Below are positions 1 through 6,907 of a DNA stretch of 8,335 nucleotides, in pieces. The translations under genes were made by a program, and so were the position numbers. A model generated the notes under the pieces. The model saw only the letters and a list, made by a program, of their open reading frames with translations. It did not search any database and was not told the origin of the DNA. The stretch comes from Dyella_B sp035508675 (GTDB taxonomy: Bacteria; Pseudomonadota; Gammaproteobacteria; Xanthomonadales; Rhodanobacteraceae), in contig NZ_DATJMN010000167.1 of the NCBI RefSeq assembly GCF_035508675.1, positions 1-8,335 of the forward strand. The letters are read 5' to 3'. Position 1 is the first letter of the stretch; each line of letters starts with the position of its first letter.

Positions 1-1
1 C

Positions 2-2362
2 ATCATCAGCGTCGCACAGGTCAACAAGACATCATCGGCCGATATTCCGGAAGTCGACATCGGCGGCGTGGTGGATATTCAAACCGCACGCCCGTTGGAT
101 TTCCACGGCTTTCATGCGACCGGTTCGGCTGCCGGCGTCAACAGCAACCTCACCGGCAGTTGGGCCGGCAAGACCACGCCCAAGGTATCGGGCATGGCCG
201 GCTGGACCAATTCGGACCACACCTTCGGCTTTCTGGCTTCCGTGCAGTACTACAAGCGCGACGATACCCAGATCAACACGCAGGCCAATTCCTGGTACGC
301 CAACCAGAATATTTCCCAGCTTTCCGGGCTGAGCAATCCCAATTACACCCACGTCGCCATTCCTGAAACGCTGGCCAACAACGTGGTCAATGAGGAGCGT
401 ACGCGCAAGAGTTTCACCGGCGCCATCGACTGGCATCCGATCGACCAGTTGATGGTCAAGTTCGACACCTTGTATGCGGGCTATCGCATCAATCCGCTGG
501 AACACGAATTCGGCGAATACGGCAATGCCAGCGACATCCAGTCGCTCACCACGGATGCCAACAACACCGTGTTGAGCTATGTGCGAAAGCCGGCCGGCGT
601 GATGTCGAACGATTACGTCGTCGCCTACAACCCCAGCGACGAAATCATGTTGCAGAACGGGTTGAATGCGGCGTTCAACATCGACCCGTCGAGCACCATC
701 AGCCTGGACGTCTCCAACTCGAAAGCCTGGAACAAGCAAAGCCCTTACGGCTACTTCTCGGTGATCGGTACGCGTAATGTCGGCGTCAATCCGACCTGGA
801 CCAACAACGGCGACAACACCCCGCCGAGCTATACCGACATTCTTCCCACCACCAATCTCAACGATTTGTATGCGCATTGCTGCAACGCCGGCGGCCAGTC
901 GAACAACGTCACCGAAGGCATCACCCAATATCAGCTGAATTTCGCCAAGAATTTCGAGAGCGGCGTCTTGTCTACCCTCGAATTCGGCGTGCAGGAAAAC
1001 CGGGACTACAACAAATCGGTATCGGTATCCACACCGAACGGCATTCTGTGCAACGCGTACTGCGGCTATGCCGTGCAGGTACCGGCCAGCGCCGTCGGCG
1101 CGTACATTTACACGCCCCCGGCACCGATCAACGGTGTCTCACAGCCGGGGTTACCGACGCAATGGATACAGTACAACGTACCTGCGTATTTCAACTGGCT
1201 GACTACGCCTGCGGCCTACAATCAATTGACGCCTGACAAGCGCGCAGCCCTGCTCGCGGCCCTTGCCCAGTACGGCAGTTTCGGACCCCAGGTTAATCCA
1301 GGCAGCTTCAATGAGGTGCGGGAAACCGAGAAGGCGGCGTTCGCCAAAGCTGTATTCGAAGGCACGATGTGGGAATTGCCCTGGGCTCTGGATGTCGGTG
1401 TGCGCTATTTGCACACGAGCTCGGAGTCCCAGGCAATTTTCCAGGAGCCCACCAGCTACTACGTGGATCCGAATGACACCAGTGCGAGCCAGGTCACGTT
1501 TGGACCATTGCAGCCGCAATCAGCCACAGGCGGCTATCACAAATGGCTACCGGCGGTGAACTTCAAGCTCAATTTGCTTGACAACTTGATCTATCGCTTC
1601 TCCGCTTCCAAAACCCTGACGCCGCCCCAGCTGAGCAATCTCTATTACAACCAGAGTTTCGGTACCCGTCCGGAATCGTTGACGATCAGCCAGGGCAATC
1701 CCGATCTTCAGCCTTATACATCGACCAACTTCGACACCGGCATGGAGTGGTACATCAACGACGCCAGCTATCTGGCCCTCGAAACCTTTTACAAGCATGT
1801 CAGCAACTTCAGCACGATCGTCAGTACACCGGTGTCGTTCCTCGGCCAGACCTGGTCGCTGAGCGAACCGGTCAATTTGAATTCGGCGAAGATCTATGGC
1901 GAAGAACTGACCTTCAACTATCAGTTCAAGAATGTCCTGCCGGCACCTTTCGACGGCCTGGGCATGCTTTTCAACTACACCCACGTCCAAAGCAGCGCCA
2001 ACCTCAGTCCTGGCACGATCAGCACATCCGGCAAGTTCGCCGTCCCCGGCATTGGCGATTCGGCCAACCTCAGCGGCTACTACGAGAAAGGACGCTGGCA
2101 GGTACGCCTGGCGTACAACTGGCGCGGGAAATATCTGGAGAGCATCGCCTACGGGTCAGGCGCACAGCCTGCCACACGAACCGACTACGGCGAGCTGGAT
2201 CTGAGCGCCAGCTACAAGCTCAACAGTCACGTCTCGCTGTTCGTGGACGGCACCAACCTGACGCAGTCGCATCTCTATGATTACTCCGCGTATCCCAATC
2301 GCTTCCTCTACGCCGAAGCGGATGGCACGGTGTATACCGTGGGCGTGCGCGGCACGTTCTGA
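2..2362 (+). CDS. TonB-dependent outer-membrane receptor, 5'-truncated by the window edge
   Basis: Likely imports a ligand, probably an oligosaccharide, across the outer membrane using TonB/ExbBD energy. The frame is open from base 2 to TGA at 2360-2362, giving 786 visible residues; in-frame GTG codons near 68-71 are internal valines, not starts. The first visible residues (KTSSADIPEVDIGGVVDI, then ARPLDF) match the end of the plug domain of Xanthomonas/Caulobacter-type receptors, where K-x-P/S-S-A-D ... GG-V-V/N-I is typical. The rest is a beta-barrel rich in aromatic/Asn strands. The protein ends YTVGVRGTF, with the C-terminal phenylalanine expected of BAM-assembled barrels. About 150-200 residues (signal peptide, TonB box, early plug) are missing to the left. 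Four cysteines lie in a likely extracellular loop (codons at 878, 881, 1049 and 1061). Position before two secreted galactosidases suggests a galactoside substrate; this is inference from context. Confidence 0.93.
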   Translation: MISVAQVNKTSSADIPEVDIGGVVDIQTARPLDFHGFHATGSAAGVNSNLTGSWAGKTTPKVSGMAGWTNSDHTFGFLASVQYYKRDDTQINTQANSWYANQNISQLSGLSNPNYTHVAIPETLANNVVNEERTRKSFTGAIDWHPIDQLMVKFDTLYAGYRINPLEHEFGEYGNASDIQSLTTDANNTVLSYVRKPAGVMSNDYVVAYNPSDEIMLQNGLNAAFNIDPSSTISLDVSNSKAWNKQSPYGYFSVIGTRNVGVNPTWTNNGDNTPPSYTDILPTTNLNDLYAHCCNAGGQSNNVTEGITQYQLNFAKNFESGVLSTLEFGVQENRDYNKSVSVSTPNGILCNAYCGYAVQVPASAVGAYIYTPPAPINGVSQPGLPTQWIQYNVPAYFNWLTTPAAYNQLTPDKRAALLAALAQYGSFGPQVNPGSFNEVRETEKAAFAKAVFEGTMWELPWALDVGVRYLHTSSESQAIFQEPTSYYVDPNDTSASQVTFGPLQPQSATGGYHKWLPAVNFKLNLLDNLIYRFSASKTLTPPQLSNLYYNQSFGTRPESLTISQGNPDLQPYTSTNFDTGMEWYINDASYLALETFYKHVSNFSTIVSTPVSFLGQTWSLSEPVNLNSAKIYGEELTFNYQFKNVLPAPFDGLGMLFNYTHVQSSANLSPGTISTSGKFAVPGIGDSANLSGYYEKGRWQVRLAYNWRGKYLESIAYGSGAQPATRTDYGELDLSASYKLNSHVSLFVDGTNLTQSHLYDYSAYPNRFLYAEADGTVYTVGVRGTF

Positions 2363-2388
2363 CGCAGACAAGATGTCCGAAGAAACCG

Positions 2389-2426
2389 CGTAGGTTGGGG
2401 TTCACATACGCTTAGCCCAACCTACG
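2389..2426. repeat. GTAG-headed inverted repeat (REP/SMAG-like) between receptor and GH35 genes
   Basis: Two perfect 11-base arms, CGTAGGTTGGG (2389-2399) and CCCAACCTACG (2416-2426), flank a 16-base loop. The GTAG head and short palindromic form resemble the REP sequences mobilised by RAYT (Y1) transposases, including the SMAG repeats of Stenotrophomonas. The family assignment comes from memory of the motif. No T-run follows either arm, so it is not a canonical intrinsic terminator, but as RNA it could protect the receptor mRNA 3' end or attenuate read-through into the GH35 gene. It begins only 26 bases after the receptor stop codon. Confidence 0.75.
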
Positions 2427-2461
2427 TGCTCGCACTAATCGCAGTTCGACGGAATGTTTCG

Positions 2462-4306
2462 ATGAATAGATTGAAAAGTTTGGGGGCAGGTCTGGCGCTC
2501 GGCGCGTTGCTTGCCGGCAACGCGCTGGCTGCCCCGGTGGGCTCGCCGCACGGACTTGCCATTGAGCACGGCCAGTTACTGCTGGACGGCAAGCCGTTCC
2601 GCATCATCGCCGGCGACATGCACTACACGCGCGTTCCCCGCGAATACTGGCGGGCACGCCTGAAAATGGCCAAGGCGATGGGCTTGAACACCATCACCAC
2701 CTATGTGTTCTGGAACGCGCACGAGCAGACGCCCGGCCACTACGATTTCAGCGGCCAGAACGACATCGCCGAATTCATCCGCGAAGCGCAACAGGAAGGC
2801 CTGTACGTGATCCTGCGGCCCGGCCCTTATGTCTGTTCGGAGTGGGATCTTGGCGGCTTGCCGGCGTGGCTGCTGAAAGACCGCAATGCGCATATCCGCA
2901 GTACCGATCCGGCGTTCATGCAGCCGGCGCAACGCTGGCTGCATCGGCTAGGACAGGAACTGGCGCCGCTGCAATACAACCGTGGCGGCAACATCATCGC
3001 CGTGCAGGTGGAAAACGAATACGGCAGCTACGGCAAGGATAACGACGCCTATCTGCAGCAGATCCGCAAGGACATCGTCGACAGCGGTTTCGATGCTTCG
3101 CTGCTGTACACCTCCGACAGCGCGCCGGAGCCGGCTTCACTGCCCGGCCTGCTCAAGGTGATCAACTTCGGTGTCGGCCATGCGCAAGAAAAGCTCGCCA
3201 AGCTGCATCAATGGCAACCGGGCGGCCCCTATATGGTCGGCGAATACTGGGTCGGCTGGTTCGACCACTGGGGCGGACCGCACTACGTGATCGACGCTGC
3301 CAAAGTGGCGAACGAATTGAGCGGCATGCTGAAACAGGGTTATTCCGTAAGCCTGTACATGTTCCACGGCGGCACCTCGTTCGGCTGGATGAGCGGGGCC
3401 AACTGGGACGACAATAGCTACCAGCCGGACGTGACCAGCTACGACTACGACAGCCCGCTGGATGAAAGCGGCCGGCCCACCCCGAAGTACTACGCGCTGC
3501 GCAAGGTGATTGCCGCGGCCACCGGCACCACGCCGCCTGCGGTGCCGGCAACGCCCTCGACGCAAGCCATCGCCAACATCAAGCTGGATGAATCGCGGTC
3601 GCTGTGGGATGCCTTGCCGGCCCCTACGGCGTCACATGAGCTCAAGACCATGGAAGAGCTTGGGGAATCCTACGGCGACATCCTTTATCGCAAACGTATC
3701 GATGCGAATGCATCCGGCAGCTTGCATATCGACGGCCTGCACGACTACGCGCTGGTGTATGTCAATGGCAAGCGCATCGGCACGCTCGATCGCCGCCTGA
3801 AGCAGGACTCACTCAATGTGAAGCTCGCCAAGGGCGACACGCTCGATCTGCTGGTGCAGAACGACGGCCGCATCAATTTCGGCGAGAAGCTGGTCAACGA
3901 ACGCAAAGGCATTCTTGGCGCCGTCACGCTGCAAGGACAAACGCTGCTCGATTGGCAAATCTATCCCCTGCCCTTTGCCGACAACGAGAACGTAAAGGTC
4001 ACCCAGGGCGCATGCCGGCATGCGCCGTGTATCTATCACGCAACATTCAATGCGCCGGTATCCGGCGACGCCAATGCCGATACGTTCCTGGATACCAAGG
4101 GCTTGGGCAAAGGTGTGGTGTGGATCAATGGCCATCCGTTGGGACGCTTCTGGAACATCGGGCCACAGCACACACTGTATGTGCCCGGCGCGTGGTTGAA
4201 GCCCGGCGGCAATCAATTGGTGGTGCTGGACCTGCTGACTGAAGGCGAGCCCACGCTGCGCACGCTGAAACAGCCGATGCTGGGGCCGCCGAAGCAAGCA
4301 AAATAA
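2462..4306 (+). CDS. secreted beta-galactosidase, glycoside hydrolase family 35
   Basis: Retaining exo-beta-galactosidase that removes terminal beta-linked galactose, probably in the periplasm or outside the cell. The product is 614 residues, a normal length for bacterial GH35. I chose ATG 2462 because it starts a clear Sec signal peptide (MNRLK, a hydrophobic stretch, then NALA before APVG, cleavage near residue 24) and has a weak SD-like ACGGA eight bases upstream. The in-frame GTG at 2426 overlaps the repeat and would spoil the signal. The TIM barrel carries the GH35 signature IIAVQVENEYGSYG with acid/base Glu186 and GEYWVGWFDHWG with nucleophile Glu261. Early barrel motifs HYTRVPREYW and ILRPGPYVCSEWDLGGLPAWL are also intact. 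C-terminal beta-sandwich domains follow, including VVWINGHPLGRFWNIGPQ. The gene lies 99 bases after the receptor and 126 bases before the GH27 gene. No inactivating change is seen. Confidence 0.97.
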   Translation: MNRLKSLGAGLALGALLAGNALAAPVGSPHGLAIEHGQLLLDGKPFRIIAGDMHYTRVPREYWRARLKMAKAMGLNTITTYVFWNAHEQTPGHYDFSGQNDIAEFIREAQQEGLYVILRPGPYVCSEWDLGGLPAWLLKDRNAHIRSTDPAFMQPAQRWLHRLGQELAPLQYNRGGNIIAVQVENEYGSYGKDNDAYLQQIRKDIVDSGFDASLLYTSDSAPEPASLPGLLKVINFGVGHAQEKLAKLHQWQPGGPYMVGEYWVGWFDHWGGPHYVIDAAKVANELSGMLKQGYSVSLYMFHGGTSFGWMSGANWDDNSYQPDVTSYDYDSPLDESGRPTPKYYALRKVIAAATGTTPPAVPATPSTQAIANIKLDESRSLWDALPAPTASHELKTMEELGESYGDILYRKRIDANASGSLHIDGLHDYALVYVNGKRIGTLDRRLKQDSLNVKLAKGDTLDLLVQNDGRINFGEKLVNERKGILGAVTLQGQTLLDWQIYPLPFADNENVKVTQGACRHAPCIYHATFNAPVSGDANADTFLDTKGLGKGVVWINGHPLGRFWNIGPQHTLYVPGAWLKPGGNQLVVLDLLTEGEPTLRTLKQPMLGPPKQAK

Positions 4307-4345
4307 GCCATGCGGTAATGCAGACCTCAATCAAGCGGAATTCTG

Positions 4346-4375
4346 CTCCCTCCCCTGCGTGCAGTAGGGAGGGAG
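4346..4375. repeat. inverted repeat with CTCCCTCCC/GGGAGGGAG arms
   Basis: Perfect 9-base outer arms (4346-4354 and 4367-4375) enclose a smaller CTGC/GCAG pairing (4355-4358 with 4361-4364), separated from the right arm by an unpaired TA. The transcript can form a very GC-rich hairpin between the GH35 stop and the GH27 start. No U-tract follows, so it is not a standard terminator. It resembles dispersed intergenic repeats of the CTCCC...GGGAG kind seen in related genomes, an impression from memory that needs a genome-wide search. Confidence 0.55.
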
Positions 4376-4417
4376 TTGGCAAGGCGAGATTTGACAATCA
4401 TCAAATCCTTTTCAATT

Positions 4418-4424
4418 GGTGGAG
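4418..4424 (+). promoter_or_regulatory. ribosome binding site for the GH27 gene
   Basis: GGTGGAG ends eight bases before ATG 4433, the ideal SD spacing, and 11 bases before the second ATG at 4436. It favours 4433 as the start and argues against the in-frame TTG at 4376, which lies upstream of this site. Confidence 0.75.
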
Positions 4425-4432
4425 AAAAATCA

Positions 4433-5632
4433 ATGATGGCTTCCCCTGCATCCCTGCGGCGCGCTGCCGCTTCCCTCGCATTCGTTGTCGCGGTCGCGGC
4501 AAGCGCAAGCCCTGCATCGGCGGCGCAAGCGACACCGCCGCAAATGGGCTTCAACAACTGGAACTCCACGCACTGCCGCGATGAATTCAATGAAACGATG
4601 ATCCGCGGCATCGCCGACAAGTTCATCAGCATGGGGTTGCGCGACGCCGGCTACCGCTACGTCAACATCGACGACTGCTGGGCCAACTGGCAGCGCGACA
4701 AGAACGGCAACCTCGAACCCAATCCCAAGCGCTTCCCCAGCGGCATCAAGGCGCTGGCGGACTACATCCACGCGCACGGCTTGAAGTTCGGCCTGTATTC
4801 CAGCGCCGGCACTTCCACCTGCGAACCGCTGCAGGAAAACCGTGGCTTTCCCGGCGGCCTGGGTCATGAAAAGCAGGATGCCGCGACCTTCGCGTCATGG
4901 GGCGTGGATTACCTGAAGTACGACAACTGCAACAACCAGAAGGTCGATGCCCGCAAGCGCTACACCGCGATGGCCGAAGCGCTGCGCGCCACCGGCCGGC
5001 CGATCTTCTACAGCGTGTGCGAATGGGGCGAGAACAAGCCCTGGCTGTGGGCCGGCAAGCCGCCGGTCGATGCCGGTTCGTGGCGCACCACCGGCGACAT
5101 CAGCGACAGCTATGCGTCGATGCTGAAGAACTTCAAGCAGAACGTGGTGCTGGATCGCTATGCCACGCCCGGCCACTACAACGATCCGGACATGCTCGAA
5201 GTGGGCAACGGCGGCATGACCGACGTCGAATACAAGAGCCACTTCAGCCTGTGGTCGATCATGGCCGCCCCGCTGCTGATCGGCACCGACCTGCGCACGA
5301 TCAAGCCGGATGCGCTACAGATCTTGCTCAACAAGGAAGTGATTGCGGTGGACCAGGATCCGCTTGGCGTGCAGGGCAAGCAGGTACGCGACGCCGATGG
5401 CATCCATGTGATCGTCAAGCCGCTCAAGGATGGCAGCCGCGCGGTGGCGGTATTCAATGAAGCCGATACGCCGCGCGAGGTCTCGGTTTCCGCTACCGAA
5501 ATCGGCCTGAAGACGGGCGGCAGCTACAACGTGCGCGATCTATGGACGCATACGCAAGAAAAAGGCGATGGCGCGCTGAAGCTCTCGTTGCAGCCCCATG
5601 CAACGGCGATGTATCGCATAAGCACGCTTTGA
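4433..5632 (+). CDS. secreted alpha-galactosidase, glycoside hydrolase family 27
   Basis: Retaining alpha-galactosidase that releases terminal alpha-linked galactose from galacto-oligosaccharides or galactomannan. The product is 399 residues, usual for bacterial/plant-type GH27. Starting at ATG 4433 gives a Sec signal peptide (MMASPASLRR, a hydrophobic alanine/valine core, then SPASA before AQATPP). The mature enzyme begins with the family hallmark MGFNNWNSTHC, followed by YVNIDDCWANWQRD, GLKFGLYSSAGTSTC and VDYLKYDNCNN with nucleophile Asp164. The acid/base Asp222 lies in SWRTTGDISDSY, and HYNDPDMLEVGNGGM is also present. A short C-terminal beta-sandwich ends at RISTL. All catalytic motifs are intact. 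The gene follows GH35 in the same direction with 126 bases between and is closed by a strong terminator, so co-transcription with GH35 is likely. Together they would strip beta- and alpha-linked galactose outside the cytoplasm. Confidence 0.97.
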   Translation: MMASPASLRRAAASLAFVVAVAASASPASAAQATPPQMGFNNWNSTHCRDEFNETMIRGIADKFISMGLRDAGYRYVNIDDCWANWQRDKNGNLEPNPKRFPSGIKALADYIHAHGLKFGLYSSAGTSTCEPLQENRGFPGGLGHEKQDAATFASWGVDYLKYDNCNNQKVDARKRYTAMAEALRATGRPIFYSVCEWGENKPWLWAGKPPVDAGSWRTTGDISDSYASMLKNFKQNVVLDRYATPGHYNDPDMLEVGNGGMTDVEYKSHFSLWSIMAAPLLIGTDLRTIKPDALQILLNKEVIAVDQDPLGVQGKQVRDADGIHVIVKPLKDGSRAVAVFNEADTPREVSVSATEIGLKTGGSYNVRDLWTHTQEKGDGALKLSLQPHATAMYRISTL

Positions 5633-5676
5633 GGCAAGGCCTTACCGCACACCACGGTGACGGCATTCCACACACC

Positions 5677-5705
5677 GCAAAGGCCCGCATGACGCGGGCC
5701 TTTGC
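5677..5705 (+). terminator. intrinsic terminator after the GH27 gene
   Basis: A perfect 12-base-pair stem (GCAAAGGCCCGC at 5677-5688 with GCGGGCCTTTGC at 5694-5705) has a 5-base ATGAC loop. The lower stem is A-rich on the 5' side and ends in TTT on the 3' side, starting 45 bases after the GH27 stop. The near-symmetric A/T flanks could let it act in both directions, although each T-run is only three bases. Confidence 0.85.
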
Positions 5706-6147
5706 ATGATGGACACCTTCTCACGTTTCTTCGACCGATGCCGGTGCAACTTCTTTCGGCCGGGATGACTGGCGGCATCGCGACATGCCGTAAAGCGTGT
5801 CGGCGTAGCAAGGGCGTTTTGTTCGCACTACGTCTGCATCGACGAAACATGCAGGGTCATATGCGCGCGCTCTTGCGTCGCCATCGCACTCGCGATGGCT
5901 TGTTAGTGCGCGTCCGCTTATGCGAGCGTCAGTATTCTATTGACGCGCACCGTCAACGGCGTTTCTAACGGCACACTCGCGCCAATAGATGCTGGATTGT
6001 TTCTCGTCGACGATCACGGCAGCTGCTTGCGGCGGCTCACGCCTGTCGTGCAAGGCTCGTATTACACGCCTAGTTGTCGATTGGCAGGAAAGATCGTAAC
6101 GACGTTCCAAACGAACCTCAGGCTGAGATGAAATTCCAGCCCACGGG
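5706..6147. other. intergenic stretch with no recognisable gene
   Basis: No frame on either strand carries a recognisable family signature or a convincing start with an SD sequence. The open stretches here are short and of ordinary GC-rich noise type. The only clear structure is the hairpin at 5880-5899. The sequence lies downstream of the decayed LacI-type regulator on the - strand and may hold further decayed DNA that I cannot identify. Confidence 0.6.
5880..5899. repeat. short perfect hairpin, 8-bp arms
   Basis: GCCATCGC (5880-5887) and GCGATGGC (5892-5899) are perfect inverted arms around a 4-base ACTC loop. On the + strand it is followed by TTGTTAG, a poor T-tract, so a weak + strand terminator is possible. 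No gene lies just upstream on that strand. Confidence 0.4.
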
Positions 6148-6446
6148 TCATGTCCGCCGCGACACCCTCGGCGCTGTAGAGCCGCGCACCACCAGATCCG
6201 CCAAGAGCACGCGCTTGCGTGACGGCACGGCAGGACCGTTGAGCCGCTCGATCAGCATGGTCGTGACTTCCACCCCAGCGCATTCTTCGGCTAGGCGACG
6301 GTGGCGCGTGCCGGCGACGTATGCCGCGCGAAGCGAATGTCTTCGAAGCCGACCACCAAGATGTCCTGCGGCACACGCAAGCCACACACACTCAACGCAC
6401 GCATGGCGCCGATGGCCATTTCATCATTGAAACAAAAGACAGCGCT
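6148..6446 (-). pseudogene. decayed LacI/GalR-family transcriptional regulator (C-terminal remnant)
   Basis: Reading the - strand from 6446 gives SAVFCFNDEMAIGAMRAL, then VPQDILVVGFEDIRFARHTS and ATVA. This is the classic end of the LacI effector-binding domain (cFNDxmAiGam, vPxDIsVvGFDDI, aryt.P.lTTV). It then hits TAG at 6293-6291 where the family usually has the Gln of a QPAEE-like motif. Homology resumes in another frame with AEECAG, TTMLIERLNG and LADLVVRGSTAP, the usual LacI C-terminus, ending at TGA 6150-6148. So there is both a nonsense codon and a nearby frameshift, best explained by a small deletion. Upstream of 6446 the frame soon meets a stop, and no helix-turn-helix or hinge is found, so about two thirds of the gene are gone. 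LacI-type repressors often control receptor/glycosidase loci in xanthomonads, so this may be the former regulator of the adjacent galactosidase genes; that link is inference. Confidence 0.88.
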
Positions 6447-6907
6447 GAAAGACCAAACAAACTGCGATCAAGTGTGTAGTTGGCTTGGCGCTTGCTCTTC
6501 TGTTCCAACCCATGCTCGCCATCCACCACGGCGCGCAGAAATGCTCGACGCACTGCTATTTATGATGCGATGCGCCAATTTAAAATCAGAATATTCCTGC
6601 ACGCATATTGGATGAATGCCGATATGAAATAGCATCATGAATGGTACACCGTTACAGCCAATGGCAATCTTACGTAGTAAATCAAGCAAGACAGCTTTCA
6701 CGTACCGCCAAGTTACGCCACCTAATCAGAAATATTTTAAGGTTGCTTAGTCATTGCACACCTTTAAATTAGTATTTTACTAAAACTTTTCTTGCATGAT
6801 ATTCGTGTTTAACTTAAACCAGTGCGTTACCACACAGTCGAAAATCGACAGAGGCAATCCATTTTTGAAGAACAACACAAAAACCCATCAAATAAAGGGC
6901 CTTACGA
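6447..6907. other. AT-rich spacer upstream of the VioB-like gene
   Basis: No intact gene is visible. GC falls to about 28% over 6721-6780 and 37% over 6781-6840, far below the roughly 60-68% of the galactosidase genes. The part next to the pseudogene (about 6447-6566) is still mid-GC and can be read on the - strand without a stop for some 35 codons, including VVDGEHGLEQKSKR, but I do not recognise a family. A small inverted repeat, GTCGA-AAA-TCGAC (6837-6849), lies 58 bases before the next start codon and could be a protein-binding site. The stretch probably holds the promoter and leader of the gene at 6908. Confidence 0.6.
6743..6770 (+). promoter_or_regulatory. possible sigma-70-type promoter for the VioB-like gene
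   Basis: TTGCTT (6743-6748) and TAAATT (6765-6770) are spaced by 16 bases in the most AT-rich part of the spacer. They match the -35 and -10 consensus at three and four of six positions. In such AT-rich DNA similar matches arise by chance, so this is only a candidate. It would give a leader of about 130 bases. Confidence 0.2.

Noticed and set aside
32..928. A 298-codon open frame on the - strand opposite the TonB receptor
   Set aside because: It lies wholly antisense to a clear receptor gene, has no recognisable domain, and is the usual shadow of GC-rich codon bias. The same holds for the other antisense open frames across the three left-hand genes.
2426..2461. GTG at 2426 as an upstream start for the GH35 gene
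   Set aside because: It overlaps the last base of the inverted repeat, has no SD sequence, and would add 12 residues ahead of a well-formed signal peptide that starts at ATG 2462.
4391..4419. TTGACA at 4391-4396 as the -35 box of a promoter for the GH27 gene
   Set aside because: The -35 match is perfect but no reasonable -10 lies 15-18 bases downstream, and the transcript start would fall on the ribosome binding site.
4376..4432. TTG at 4376 as an upstream start for the GH27 gene
   Set aside because: It directly follows the hairpin repeat and would bury the signal peptide 19 residues inside the protein; a good SD sequence points to ATG 4433.
5940..6131. Small + strand open frame containing VNGVSNGTLAPIDAG
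   Set aside because: It starts with TTG without an SD sequence, resembles no family I recognise, and sits in a stretch of non-coding and decayed DNA.
6468..6701. Small - strand open frame of 77 codons in the AT-rich spacer
   Set aside because: It spans the change in base composition, has no SD sequence or domain, and is not in frame with the LacI-type remnant.
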